Shown here piece after piece: positions 1-9,219 of a stretch of 64,000 nucleotides of DNA (its first letter is position 1; the number at the start of each line of letters is the position of its first letter). The notes below the pieces were generated by a model. It had not been told where the DNA came from, did no database searches, and saw only the letters and a list, made by a program, of their open reading frames with translations. Origin of the DNA: Butyrivibrio sp. (GTDB lineage Bacteria; Bacillota; Clostridia; Lachnospirales; Lachnospiraceae); assembly GCA_015056565.1 (NCBI GenBank), contig SVGB01000010.1, positions 36,105-100,104 on the forward strand. The letters are read 5' to 3'. The position numbers were made by a program, and so were the translations under genes.

Positions 1-759
1 GCAAAGAGCAAGATCGACTACCTAGAAAACGAGGCCCTCAGATTTGGCGATAATGTGCTTCAGCACACAGTGTCTGTAAACAATGATTTCCCAGAGCAGT
101 GCTGGGCTGATACTCTTTTCATGGCTGCTTTCTTCCTGCTAAGAGCAGGTGTCATGCTCAAGGACGAAGCCCTTATAGATGACGCCCTTAACCAGTACTA
201 CTGGCATATCAAGTATCTTCAGGACCCTGCAACAGGTCTTTTCTACCACGGCTACAACAACATCACAAAAGACCACATGTCAGGATTCTTCTGGGGCAGA
301 GCCAACGCCTGGGCAGCATATACAATGTCTGAGGTTGGCAGGACTCTTCCTGAGTGCTACCTCTATCCTAAGTTCCTTGATATTGTAGGTTCACTTAACG
401 AGCAGCTGGCTTCCATCAAGCTTCTTCAGACAGAGAACGGACTCTTTAGGACAATCCTTGATGATCCCGACTCCTATGAAGAGATTTCAGCTTCCTGCGG
501 AATCGCTGCAGCTATGATCAACAAGGGCAATCCTCTTCACATCAAGTACATCAACAAGGCTACAGCCGGAATCCTTAAGAACGTATCTGAGGACGGCAGA
601 GTCCTTAACGTCTCTGGCGGAACTGCAGTAATGAAGGACAGAGATGGCTACCGCGGCATTTCAAGAGACTGGATCCAGGGCTGGGGCCAGGGTCTTGCGC
701 TTGCATATTTTTCAAAGATCTTAAACTACGACAAGATCAGGAGCGACGGAGCTCTTTAA
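1..759 (+). CDS. Unsaturated rhamnogalacturonyl/glucuronyl hydrolase, GH105 (5' truncated by window)
   Basis: The reading frame is open from base 1, so the start lies upstream of the window; about 252 C-terminal residues are present. The motif CWADTLFMAAFF carries the Asp expected as the catalytic acid/base of GH105/GH88 (alpha/alpha)6-barrel enzymes, and WGRANAWAAYTMSE and RDWIQGWGQGLALAYF match conserved blocks of the YteR/YesR group. These enzymes hydrate the unsaturated uronic acid left by pectin or rhamnogalacturonan lyases and release it from the oligosaccharide. YteR-type enzymes are cytoplasmic, but a signal peptide cannot be excluded because the N-terminus is missing. It stands 31 bp before a GH112 gene in the same direction, in a run of RG-I-related genes. 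Substrate (unsaturated GalA-Rha) is inferred from family and context. Confidence 0.88.
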   Translation, partial: AKSKIDYLENEALRFGDNVLQHTVSVNNDFPEQCWADTLFMAAFFLLRAGVMLKDEALIDDALNQYYWHIKYLQDPATGLFYHGYNNITKDHMSGFFWGRANAWAAYTMSEVGRTLPECYLYPKFLDIVGSLNEQLASIKLLQTENGLFRTILDDPDSYEEISASCGIAAAMINKGNPLHIKYINKATAGILKNVSEDGRVLNVSGGTAVMKDRDGYRGISRDWIQGWGQGLALAYFSKILNYDKIRSDGAL

Positions 760-790
760 ACCATAAAGCTATATTTCGGGGGAAATAACA

Positions 791-2959
791 ATGGCGAACA
801 ACATACCGCATACAAAGGGGAGCTTCACACTTCCAGGTGAAGCAGGCTACGAGAAGCTCACACTTGAGCTTGCAGAAAAATGGGGAGCAGACGTAATAAG
901 GGACAGTGACGGAACTGTTCTGTCTGACGAGATTGTAAACTCAGACTACAACATCTACTCAACCATCTGCATAATAAGAGACCACAATGAGTGGGCAAAA
1001 AAGAATACCGACAAGCTTCAGCAGTCATTCCTCATGACTCAGCCAAAGGTTGCCAGGGATTCTTACCTGACCTTCCATCTCATGGACGATTTCTTTGACC
1101 AGCAGTTTGCTGTAAACGACTCTGCAGAATCCATGAAGTACTGGCAGGTCTTTGACAGAACCACTGGAAAAGAAATAAAGAGCAGCTTCTGGACCTACGA
1201 AAAAGAGGCTCAGAATGTCATCATAAGTAACGCAATTCCCTTCCACAGATACACAGTAAGCTTCCTTGCTTACAGGATCTGGGAAGAGATCTCCATGTAC
1301 AATCACACCACCAACAACTGGAACAAGGAGCACCTGATGCAGGTAGATCCAATCTATCCCGAAACGCAGGAGTATCTTTTGGACTGGCTTAAAAACTGGT
1401 GTGAGAGTCATCCATCAACTAACGTTGTCCGCTTCACCTCCATGTTCTACAACTTTGTCTGGATGTGGGGATCAAGCAGCAGAAACCGCAATCTCTTTAC
1501 AGACTGGGGTTCCTACGACTTTACTGTCAGCCCCCGCATGCTGGATCAGTTTGCTGAAAAGTACGGCTACAGACTCACAGCTGAGGACTTTATCAACAAG
1601 GGTAATTTTCACGTAACCCACACTCCACCTGTTAAGACACAGCGTGACTACATGGACCACGTCAATCAGTTCGTAGTTTCTTTTGGAAAAAAACTTGTGG
1701 ACCTGGTTCACAGCTATGGCAAGCAGGCTTATGTGTTCTACGACGACAGCTGGGTTGGTGTTGAGCCCTACGGCGAGCGCTTCACAGAGTTTGGCTTTGA
1801 CGGACTTATCAAGTGCGTATTCTCAGGCTACGAAGTAAGACTCTGCGCTGGAGCAAAGGCTCCGGTACATGAGCTCAGATTCCATCCATATCTTTTCCCT
1901 GTGGGCCTTGGAGGGCTTCCAACCTTTGAAAAAGGCGGCGATCCCACAAGGGATGCAAGGAAGTACTGGGTACAGACAAGACGTGCAATGCTCCGGGCTA
2001 AGATAGACAGGATCGGTCTTGGCGGATACCTGCACCTTACAGAAGACTTCCCTGATTTCGTGGACTACATGGCTCAGATTTCTGATGAATTCAGAGCTAT
2101 CAAGTCACTTCACCAGGAGGGCACTCCTAGCGTACTTCCGATCAAGGTTGCTGTTCTTCACGCCTGGGGGAAGCTGCGCAGCTGGACTTTAAGCGGACAC
2201 TTCCACGAGACTTATATGTACGACCTTATCCACGTGAACGAAGCTCTTTCAGGACTTCCAGTGGATGTTTCCTATATCTCTTTTGAAGATGTTAAAAACG
2301 GCGCCCTTAGTGGCTACGATGTTTGCATCAACGCCGGCTCTATGGGCACAGCCTGGAGTGGTGGCAAGGCCTGGGAAGATCCCGCCATCGAAGAGATCAT
2401 CACCTCCTGGGTATTTGAAGGCGGCACATTTATCGGCGTGAACGAGCCATCCGCCATAGACGGATATGATACTGTTTTCCGCATGTCCTCTGTTCTTGGC
2501 GTTGACAAAGACACTCCAGCAAGAGCATGTCACGGAAAATGGTCCTTTGATAAGACTGTTGTAGATGGTCTTATTCCTGAGGGAAGCTACGTTCCTCTTC
2601 GCTGCAGAGTACATTTGACTGACGGCAAGGCGAAGGTTCTCCTTTCAGAAAAAGATACTCCTCTTCTTACCGTGAACGACTTCGGAAAGGGCAAAGGCAT
2701 CTATCTTTCAACCTTTGAAACCTGCGACAAGAACAACAGGCTCCTTCTTAACCTGCTGTTGCTTGCAAAGGGCGAAGGCCTTAACGGCAAGTACATAACA
2801 GACAACGCTCTTGTTGAATGTGCATATTTTGCAAAGAGTAAAAAGATGGTGGTCATCAACAACGCATCTACCACTCAACAGACCAACATTCAGGGCGATA
2901 ACGGCCAAATCACAGTAAAGGACCTTGATCCATTTGAAACAAGGATCATAGAAGTTTAA
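791..2959 (+). CDS. GH112 phosphorylase, probably D-galactosyl-beta-1,4-L-rhamnose phosphorylase
   Basis: A 722-residue protein that begins with the GH112 block GSFTLPGEAGYEKLTLELAE and WGADVIRDSDGT, and has YVFYDDSWVGVEPYGERF around residues 315-330; Asp318/319 lies where the general acid Asp of lacto-N-biose phosphorylase is expected. GH112 enzymes use phosphate to split beta-galactosides (Gal-beta-1,3-GlcNAc/GalNAc or Gal-beta-1,4-L-Rha) into galactose 1-phosphate and the acceptor sugar. There is no signal peptide, as expected for a phosphorolytic enzyme that works in the cytoplasm. The start ATG follows GGGGGAAATAACA. Its neighbours (GH105, CE12, GH28) are RG-I enzymes, so the Gal-Rha specificity known from Lachnoclostridium is the better guess than a host-glycan role; specificity is inference. 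Its stop directly abuts the next start. Confidence 0.88.
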   Translation: MANNIPHTKGSFTLPGEAGYEKLTLELAEKWGADVIRDSDGTVLSDEIVNSDYNIYSTICIIRDHNEWAKKNTDKLQQSFLMTQPKVARDSYLTFHLMDDFFDQQFAVNDSAESMKYWQVFDRTTGKEIKSSFWTYEKEAQNVIISNAIPFHRYTVSFLAYRIWEEISMYNHTTNNWNKEHLMQVDPIYPETQEYLLDWLKNWCESHPSTNVVRFTSMFYNFVWMWGSSSRNRNLFTDWGSYDFTVSPRMLDQFAEKYGYRLTAEDFINKGNFHVTHTPPVKTQRDYMDHVNQFVVSFGKKLVDLVHSYGKQAYVFYDDSWVGVEPYGERFTEFGFDGLIKCVFSGYEVRLCAGAKAPVHELRFHPYLFPVGLGGLPTFEKGGDPTRDARKYWVQTRRAMLRAKIDRIGLGGYLHLTEDFPDFVDYMAQISDEFRAIKSLHQEGTPSVLPIKVAVLHAWGKLRSWTLSGHFHETYMYDLIHVNEALSGLPVDVSYISFEDVKNGALSGYDVCINAGSMGTAWSGGKAWEDPAIEEIITSWVFEGGTFIGVNEPSAIDGYDTVFRMSSVLGVDKDTPARACHGKWSFDKTVVDGLIPEGSYVPLRCRVHLTDGKAKVLLSEKDTPLLTVNDFGKGKGIYLSTFETCDKNNRLLLNLLLLAKGEGLNGKYITDNALVECAYFAKSKKMVVINNASTTQQTNIQGDNGQITVKDLDPFETRIIEV

Positions 2960-4771
2960 ATGTTTAAAAAGACTATCCGTATTACCGGAACATACAAAGA
3001 CAACTTATATTCAGACAAAAAAGGCTATGGATTCTGGGAGCCTGAAATGGCAACTGTCACATCCATAACCGACCACGAAAGAGCTTTAAAGAGCGGCGGC
3101 TGGGTTAAAAGAGATCTCCTTGAAGATACAGATACGACCGGAAGGGACGTTATCATCTTTAAGATAGCAGTTCCCGAATTTGGCACCTACACCGTAGATC
3201 TTAAGGTCGCTATCGCAAAAGAAAACATCGAAAACATGACGGTGTTCACATCAAGAAGAAACATGCTTGATAACAGGATTTCGATTGATGTGGGCAAGTG
3301 CTATCAGCGCACCTTTAACGTAAATGTAACTCCCTACATCCCTGCTCTTACCAGCACTCCCTGTGAGGACAGATACATATTCGTCAGCATCACAGGAAAA
3401 GGGATCAGCAGGAAGCAATTTGATGACAGCAGTATTTCTTTTGAAATAACTGGAGCCCGCAGGGATCTTCCAGTGATCTGGGTAGGGGGCGATTCAACTG
3501 TAACTGACCAGCACGCAGGTTTCCCTTACTATCCATCTGGCTCCTGCTGCGGATGGGCACAGACTCTTTCAAGGTACATAGAGGGCGCTGCAGTCTGCAA
3601 CCTCTCCCACTCAGGGCTTACCAGCAACTGTTTCAGGGATGATGGGCACTACGAGATCATGACAAAGAGGCTTCTTCCTGGAGATGTGGTAATTCTACAG
3701 TTTGGACATAACGACCAGAAGCGCAGGAATCTCAAGGCTTTCAAGGGCTATACAGATAATCTCAAAAGATATGTCAGAGAGATCAGAGAACTGGGAGCGG
3801 AAGTCATCCTCTGCTCTCCCATAAGCCGCATTCCCTTAAGGGACTCCGAGGGCCAGAACTACTCTCTTTTAAAGGAGTATAGGGACGCTGTCTGGGGACT
3901 GTCCCAGGAGCTTGATGTTCCCTTTGTTGACCTCCACGACCTTACCTTTAATAAGTGGATCGTATTTGGAGAAAACGCAAAGGACTACTTTAACCCAGGG
4001 GACGTAACTCACACTAATGAGTTTGGCGGAATACTCATAGCTGACCTTTTCATGAACGAGCTAAGGGGTATGAATGAGTCCAAAAATCCGCTAAAGCCCT
4101 ATGACAACGGTCTTTCTTTTCCATTCTACAGTGCCGACAGCGATACTCAGGTTCTTCCAAAAGAAGAACCTGAGCCGGATATTTTTTCCATCCCTATGCC
4201 CTATGTGGACATCAAGGATTACCCTGCCCACGACGAGCTTCAGGCTGCCTTTGAAGCCTGCCTGATGGATCCTTGCGTAATGTATCTTCACCCTTACGCA
4301 GTAATGCCAAGGGTGCAGCTACTGATGATCCTTTTTAAGGCCCTTCGCATAGCTGGCAAAAGACCTTACTCCGGAAGATTTGAGGATATGACTTTTGACG
4401 AGTGGGATTCCGGATACATGGACACTCTCTGGGAAGAAAACCTCATTGATCCCGACACTATCCACTCCGAGGGGGACAAGCTCTTTTTCAGGCCAGATGC
4501 GCCTTTGTCCTACGACGAGCTGGACAGCATTCTGGTAAGGTTCCTTGAACCAGACAGAGAGAAAAGAAATATCCCCATTAAAAAGTGCAGAAAAAAAGCC
4601 AAAGACCTTGGGATCGACATAAGAGTTCCAAAGCCTTCTGCTCCAATAAATGAAAGATACGATATAGCTGAAGGCAACAATATTTCAAGAGCTGAAGTTT
4701 ATATCTACTTAAAGAGATTCATTGACATTGCAAAAGATATCAAAGAAAGGAACATTACCTTTGAAGCCTGA
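2960..4771 (+). CDS. Rhamnogalacturonan acetylesterase-like SGNH hydrolase (CE12) with C-terminal SLH-like repeats
   Basis: A 603-residue protein with three parts. Residues about 1-165 form a beta-rich N-terminal domain like that found before CE12 esterases. Residues about 170-380 are the SGNH hydrolase: GGDSTVTDQ (Asp178, Ser179 nucleophile), a Gly in SHSGLTSN, FGHND (Asn block near residue 250) and DVTHTNEFG (Asp348, His351). CE12 enzymes remove O-acetyl groups from GalA in RG-I. The last ~200 residues carry repeats resembling S-layer homology motifs (YVDIKDYP..., then RFEDMTFDEWDSGYM...LIDP...FRPDAPLSYDEL...). No signal peptide is visible, which is odd for SLH-type modules. ATG follows directly on the GH112 stop, so translation is coupled; the 3' end overlaps the GH28 start region. 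Confidence 0.85.
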   Translation: MFKKTIRITGTYKDNLYSDKKGYGFWEPEMATVTSITDHERALKSGGWVKRDLLEDTDTTGRDVIIFKIAVPEFGTYTVDLKVAIAKENIENMTVFTSRRNMLDNRISIDVGKCYQRTFNVNVTPYIPALTSTPCEDRYIFVSITGKGISRKQFDDSSISFEITGARRDLPVIWVGGDSTVTDQHAGFPYYPSGSCCGWAQTLSRYIEGAAVCNLSHSGLTSNCFRDDGHYEIMTKRLLPGDVVILQFGHNDQKRRNLKAFKGYTDNLKRYVREIRELGAEVILCSPISRIPLRDSEGQNYSLLKEYRDAVWGLSQELDVPFVDLHDLTFNKWIVFGENAKDYFNPGDVTHTNEFGGILIADLFMNELRGMNESKNPLKPYDNGLSFPFYSADSDTQVLPKEEPEPDIFSIPMPYVDIKDYPAHDELQAAFEACLMDPCVMYLHPYAVMPRVQLLMILFKALRIAGKRPYSGRFEDMTFDEWDSGYMDTLWEENLIDPDTIHSEGDKLFFRPDAPLSYDELDSILVRFLEPDREKRNIPIKKCRKKAKDLGIDIRVPKPSAPINERYDIAEGNNISRAEVYIYLKRFIDIAKDIKERNITFEA

Positions 4772-6308
4772 TTTTTTCATCGATTACAGAGCAACTGATA
4801 CTGAGGCGGTGGTTTTCTGGGATCTGCCAGATAATGCCACAAAGAAGACCACTTATGTGGTGTATCTGGATGGACAAGAAGCCGGCACTTCAACAAAGAC
4901 ACATTTTTCATTTCATGAGCTTCCTCCCAAAACGGCCCACGAAGTCAGAATTGAAATGATGGTTTCTCCAGAAGATCCCAATGCGAAAGCCATCTGCCTT
5001 AGCAATATCACAGTAGAAACAAGAGCCACCAAAAAGGCTCTGGACATCACCAAAGCACCCTATAACGCTGTAGGTGACGGAAAGGTCCTGAACACTGCTG
5101 CGATTCAGAAAGCTCTTGATGACTGCGATAAGGATTCCTTTGTATATATTCCATCCGGAACTTTTTTGACCGGTGCTCTTAACATGCACTCAGATACTGA
5201 GCTGTATGTGGATGAGGGAGGACTTCTCCAGGGAACAAGCAATCCTTCAGACTATCTTCCCATGATAAAGAGCCGCTTTGAAGGCTATGAAAGAGAGTGC
5301 TACAGAAGTCTTATAAACATGGGCGAGCTTGATCACGATTCTGACTACAACTGCAGAAATGTCGTGTTAAGAGGAAAGGGCTCCATCATGGGCGGAGGCT
5401 GGGAGCTTGCAAAAGCTATAGCCAAGCTCGAAGCTATACGCCTCAAAGACTTTATTGCATCCCTTGGAGATAAGATAAAAGAATATGAAAAGCCCGAGAC
5501 CATTGCCCACAGAGCAAGGGGAAGGCTTGTAAATATGAGCAACTGCCAGAACGTGTGGATCACAGGATTAACCCTTGGTTTTGGTGCTTCCTGGAATCTT
5601 CACTTTGTATATTCTGACAACATCGTTACTGACCACTGTACCATAAGGTCAGAGGGCGTCTGGAATGGCGATGGCTGGGATCCTGATTCCTCCACCAACT
5701 CTTCCATCTTCGCCTGCGAATTCTATACTGAGGACGACTCAGTTGCCATCAAATCAGGGAAAAATCCTGAAGGCAATATCATTAATCGCCCTTCAAAAAA
5801 TATCCGTGTATTTGACTGCATCTGCCACTTTGGCCACGGTCTTTGCATAGGCTCTGAGATGTCTGGCGGCATCGAAGGCGTAAGACTCTGGGACTGCGAC
5901 ATGGGTCCTACCTGGTCAGGCATCGAGATTAAGGGCACCAAAAAGCGCGGCGGCTACGTAAGAGACGTGGTAGTCAGAAACATCACTGCATCCCACGTTA
6001 TGATCCACTCTGTCACCTTTAACGACGACGGCGAAGGACACCCTGTTCCTCCCATTTTCGAGGACTGCCACTTTGAGGACATGCACCTTCTGGGACGCTT
6101 CCTTGATAACAACGCCGGCAAGAACGACTGGCACGACTGCCCATCCATCCTTCTGTGCGGCTTTGACGAACCAGGCCACGAAGCCAAAAACATAACCTTC
6201 AAAAACATCGAAATGGAAAACCCTGCCGAAGGCACCGACAGCATCCACATGGAATACTGCGGCGACGGCATCTCCTTTGAGGGAATGCGTAGCGTTCCCA
6301 GGAGCTAA
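4761..6308 (+). CDS. FN3-GH28 polygalacturonase-type hydrolase, intracellular
   Basis: About 515 residues. The start is uncertain: I place it at TTG 4761, 10 bases after AAAGAAAGG; TTG 4722 in the same frame is the longer choice. There is no ATG nearby and the gene overlaps the end of the CE12 gene. Residues about 1-95 look like a fibronectin type III module (TTYVVYLDGQ, ELPPKTAHEVRIE). The rest is a GH28 right-handed beta-helix with NGDGWDPD (normally NTD) near residue 302, EDDSVAIKSG, FGHGLCIGSE and IEIKG (normally RIK). The two DD/D acids and the GHG histidine are kept. FN3-GH28 fusions are known among exo-polygalacturonases. It probably trims GalA-containing oligosaccharides in the cytoplasm, since no export signal is seen. 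Confidence 0.85.
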   Translation: MKPDFFIDYRATDTEAVVFWDLPDNATKKTTYVVYLDGQEAGTSTKTHFSFHELPPKTAHEVRIEMMVSPEDPNAKAICLSNITVETRATKKALDITKAPYNAVGDGKVLNTAAIQKALDDCDKDSFVYIPSGTFLTGALNMHSDTELYVDEGGLLQGTSNPSDYLPMIKSRFEGYERECYRSLINMGELDHDSDYNCRNVVLRGKGSIMGGGWELAKAIAKLEAIRLKDFIASLGDKIKEYEKPETIAHRARGRLVNMSNCQNVWITGLTLGFGASWNLHFVYSDNIVTDHCTIRSEGVWNGDGWDPDSSTNSSIFACEFYTEDDSVAIKSGKNPEGNIINRPSKNIRVFDCICHFGHGLCIGSEMSGGIEGVRLWDCDMGPTWSGIEIKGTKKRGGYVRDVVVRNITASHVMIHSVTFNDDGEGHPVPPIFEDCHFEDMHLLGRFLDNNAGKNDWHDCPSILLCGFDEPGHEAKNITFKNIEMENPAEGTDSIHMEYCGDGISFEGMRSVPRS

Positions 6309-6321
6309 AATAAGCCAAAAT

Positions 6322-6368
6322 AACCGCCCCCGTGTCTCATTGTGCACAACAAGACACGGGGGACGGTT
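6322..6368. repeat. Inverted repeat of the GACACGGGG(A)CGGTT family, locus 1
   Basis: Arms 6322-6344 and 6345-6368 pair around the palindrome TTGTGCACAA; AACCG-CCCCCGTGTCT pairs with AGACACGGGGGACGGTT with one bulged A and two mismatches near the tip. It lies between the convergent ends of the GH28 gene and clpB. A T-rich stretch follows on the plus side (TTCTTTTGTCTTATTT), so it could work as a terminator for one or both genes. The same sequence unit occurs at five other places in the window. Confidence 0.8.
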
Positions 6369-6380
6369 CTTTTGTCTTAT

Positions 6381-8975
6381 TTACATCTTCTTGGCTTTTG
6401 CCACAAGCTCTCCATTCTCGACATCGAACAGGATGGTGTCGTGAGGCTTTACCTTGTCCTCAAGGATGAGCCTTGCGGAAAGGGTCTCAACGTACTTTTG
6501 TACAAATCTCTTAAGTGGCCTTGCGCCGTAGATTGGATCGTAGGCGTTGTCGACTACGTACTGCCTTGCAGCATCTGTAAGTTCTACATTTATCTCTCTG
6601 TCTGAGAGTCTCTTGTTAAGATCAGCTACTATAAGGCCTATAATGTTTCCAATGTTGTCCTTGGTGAGAGGTCTGAACATGATGATCTCATCAAGACGGT
6701 TTAAAAACTCAGGTCTAAAGTGAGCCCTTAAGTCTTCCATCGTGCTGTTTTCTGCGCTTTCACTGATTGTTCCATCGTCCCTGATACCATCAAGAAGATA
6801 CTGGGCTCCGATGTTAGAAGTCATGATAAGGATGGTGTTCTTAAAGTCCACAGTTCTTCCCTGAGAGTCTGTTACACGGCCATCATCCAGAATCTGCAGA
6901 AGCACGTTAAATACGTCAGGGTGAGCCTTCTCTATCTCATCGAAAAGAACTACTGCATAAGGTTTGCGTCTTACTGCCTCTGTGAGCTGACCGCCCTCCT
7001 CATATCCAACATATCCGGGAGGTGCTCCTATGAGCCTTGAGACGCTGAACTTTTCCATGTACTCACTCATATCAATCCTGACCATGTTGTTCTCGTCATC
7101 AAACAGTGCCTGGGCAAGGCTCTTGGCAAGCTCTGTCTTACCAACACCAGTAGGTCCAAGGAACAGGAACGATCCAATTGGCTTGCTGGGATCCTTGATG
7201 CCTGCCTTGGATCTCATGATAGCTTCTGAAACCTTGGTGACAGCATCGTCCTGCCCCACTACTCTCTGGTGGAGTTCATCCGCAAGATGAAGAGTCTTGT
7301 TTCTCTCACTCTCAGTGAGCTTATTTACTGGAATGCCAGTCCATCTGCTGATGATGCCAGCAATCTCTTCATCTGAGACTCTTTCATGGACAAGGGTAGT
7401 ATCTTTTTCACCAGCTCTTACCTGCTCTTCAGCCTCTTCGAGCTGCTTTTTAAGGGCAGGAAGTTTTCCGTACTGAAGCTCTCCAGCCTTCTCATAATCA
7501 CCATTTCTCTGGGCAATTGCAATCTCAGAGTTGATGGTATCTATCTGTTCACGCATGGCAGCAAGCTTATCAACAGCCTGCTTCTCATTGGTCCACTGTG
7601 CCTTCAGGGAGTCAAACTGCTCCTGGAGCTCAGCCAGCTCTTTTTGCAGATTGCTAAGGCGCTCTTTGCTAAGGGAATCGTCCTCCTTCTTAAGAGCAGT
7701 CTCCTCGATCTGCATCTGCATGATCTTGCGGTTCATCTCATCAAGCTCAGCAGGCATTGAATCCATCTCTGTCTTAATGAGAGCACAGGCTTCATCCACC
7801 AGGTCGATGGCCTTATCAGGAAGGAACCTGTCAGAAATATATCTGTTTGAAAGAACTGCAGCACTTACAAGGGCTGAGTCCATGATCTTAACGCCGTGGA
7901 ATACCTCATATCTCTCCTTGAGTCCACGAAGGATACTGATGGTATCCTCAACTGTGGGCTCCTCGACCATAACTGGCTGGAAACGTCTCTCAAGGGCTGC
8001 GTCCTTCTCAATGTACTGTCTGTACTCATTAAGGGTTGTGGCGCCAATACAGTGCAGCTCGCCCCTTGCAAGCATGGGCTTTAGCATATTGCCTGCATCC
8101 ATTGCGCCGTCAGTCTTGCCTGCACCAACAATAAGGTGAAGCTCATCTATGAAAAGAATGATCTCTCCGTCGGACTCTTTTACATCCTCAAGAACCGCCT
8201 TGAGCCTTTCCTCAAACTCGCCTCTGTACTTGGCTCCGGCCACAAGAGCACCCATATCAAGGGAAAAGATCTTTTTGTCCTTCAGGGCTGATGGCACATC
8301 GCCGCTGGCTATTCTCTGGGCAAGGGCCTCAACAACTGCAGTCTTACCAACACCAGGTTCACCGATAAGGACAGGGTTGTTCTTGGTCTTCCTTGAAAGG
8401 ATCCTTATAACATTTCTGATCTCAGTATCCCTTCCGATGACAGGGTCAAGTTTCTGCCTCTTGGCCTTCTCCACCAGCTCAGTTCCGTACTTGTTGAGGG
8501 TATCATAAGTAGCCTCAGGGTTATCAGTTGTCACATTTCTGTTGCCACGAACTTCAGATAAAACCTGAAGGAATCTGTTCCTGTCGATACCAAACTCCTG
8601 AAGGATATTCTTGACCTCTTTATTAGGCTTTTTGATAACAGCCATGAACAGGTGCTCAACTGAAACATAGGAATCTCCGAGAGCCTTGGCCTCATCCTCT
8701 GCTGACAAAAGTGCCTTGTTGAGATCAGCACCGATATATGGCTGACCGCCTGAAACCTTGGTTCGCTTACTGATACCCTCTTCGATCCTGTTTACAAAAG
8801 ACCTTGTGTCCACGCCCATACGCTCCACCAGCTTGGCAATAAGGCTGTCGTCTATTGTCATGAGAGCGTACAGAAGGTGTTCCTGCTCGATCTCCTGGTT
8901 GCCATATTCCACTGCGATCTTCTCGCAGCTCTGAACAGCTTCTATAGATTTTTGAGTAAATTTCTGTATGTTCAT
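6381..8975 (-). CDS. clpB: ClpB disaggregase, Hsp100 AAA+ ATPase
   Basis: An 864-residue protein, the usual ClpB length. The start is ATG 8975, 5 bases after GGAGGAAAT-type RBS; a longer frame reaching back to 9101 runs through the promoter and is rejected. Order: N-terminal Clp_N repeats (residues ~1-145), AAA domain 1 with GEPGVGKTA and the FIDELH Walker B, a coiled-coil middle domain (~390-510), AAA domain 2 with GPTGVGKT and [11 protein letters not shown], and a D2-small C-terminal domain. ClpB works with DnaK/DnaJ/GrpE to pull polypeptides out of aggregates; it lacks the tripeptide loop that links ClpA/C/X to ClpP. A consensus promoter overlapped by a CIRCE element lies upstream, so heat-shock control by HrcA is expected. 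Confidence 0.97.
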   Translation of the reverse strand: MNIQKFTQKSIEAVQSCEKIAVEYGNQEIEQEHLLYALMTIDDSLIAKLVERMGVDTRSFVNRIEEGISKRTKVSGGQPYIGADLNKALLSAEDEAKALGDSYVSVEHLFMAVIKKPNKEVKNILQEFGIDRNRFLQVLSEVRGNRNVTTDNPEATYDTLNKYGTELVEKAKRQKLDPVIGRDTEIRNVIRILSRKTKNNPVLIGEPGVGKTAVVEALAQRIASGDVPSALKDKKIFSLDMGALVAGAKYRGEFEERLKAVLEDVKESDGEIILFIDELHLIVGAGKTDGAMDAGNMLKPMLARGELHCIGATTLNEYRQYIEKDAALERRFQPVMVEEPTVEDTISILRGLKERYEVFHGVKIMDSALVSAAVLSNRYISDRFLPDKAIDLVDEACALIKTEMDSMPAELDEMNRKIMQMQIEETALKKEDDSLSKERLSNLQKELAELQEQFDSLKAQWTNEKQAVDKLAAMREQIDTINSEIAIAQRNGDYEKAGELQYGKLPALKKQLEEAEEQVRAGEKDTTLVHERVSDEEIAGIISRWTGIPVNKLTESERNKTLHLADELHQRVVGQDDAVTKVSEAIMRSKAGIKDPSKPIGSFLFLGPTGVGKTELAKSLAQALFDDENNMVRIDMSEYMEKFSVSRLIGAPPGYVGYEEGGQLTEAVRRKPYAVVLFDEIEKAHPDVFNVLLQILDDGRVTDSQGRTVDFKNTILIMTSNIGAQYLLDGIRDDGTISESAENSTMEDLRAHFRPEFLNRLDEIIMFRPLTKDNIGNIIGLIVADLNKRLSDREINVELTDAARQYVVDNAYDPIYGARPLKRFVQKYVETLSARLILEDKVKPHDTILFDVENGELVAKAKKM

Positions 8976-9045
8976 ATTTCCTCCTCTCCCACAGTAAGGC
9001 AATCTTTTGCCATCTGTGACAAGGGTATTTTTCTGTTCTAGTTTA

Positions 9046-9074
9046 TGTATAACACAAATTAGCACTCTCGTCAA
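9046..9074 (-). promoter_or_regulatory. Sigma-A type promoter of clpB
   Basis: On the minus strand the -35 hexamer TTGACG (9069-9074) and -10 hexamer TATACA (9046-9051) are 17 bases apart, about 70 bases before the clpB start. The -35 box lies inside the CIRCE element, a layout in which bound HrcA would directly block RNA polymerase. Confidence 0.85.
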
Positions 9075-9085
9075 TAGAGTGCTAA
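9059..9085. promoter_or_regulatory. CIRCE operator (HrcA binding site)
   Basis: TTAGCACTC (9059-9067), a 9-base spacer, and GAGTGCTAA (9077-9085) are an exact match to the CIRCE consensus. HrcA represses class I heat-shock genes through this site. Here the site controls clpB; dnaK and groESL, its usual targets, are not in the window. Confidence 0.95.
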
Positions 9086-9129
9086 TACAATTTGCAATCA
9101 CTGTCTTTCGCTTATTTGTGATTTTTTAA

Positions 9130-9158
9130 TTGCTACAATCTTCCGGCAAATTTATAAT
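9130..9158 (+). promoter_or_regulatory. Promoter of the LacI-sensor diguanylate cyclase gene
   Basis: TTGCTA (9130-9135) and TATAAT (9153-9158) with a 17-base spacer, about 60 bases before the ATG at 9220. Assigned by consensus only. Confidence 0.65.
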
Positions 9159-9219
9159 ATTACCATAGATCAAATGGTCCCATGCCCCGTTCCCAGGGCC
9201 CATTTTGTGAGGTGACAGT

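Noticed and set aside
6322..6368. Treating all GGGGACGGTTCT repeats simply as terminators
   Set aside because: Some copies lie between tandem genes already served by ordinary terminators (19210-19240, 28436-28463), and arm lengths far exceed what termination needs.
7531..8139. 202-codon plus-strand frame inside clpB
   Set aside because: Shadow of the clpB reading frame, composition bias only, no RBS.
8976..9101. Longer ClpB N-terminus
   Set aside because: It would read through the RBS, promoter and CIRCE operator; ATG 8975 gives the standard length.
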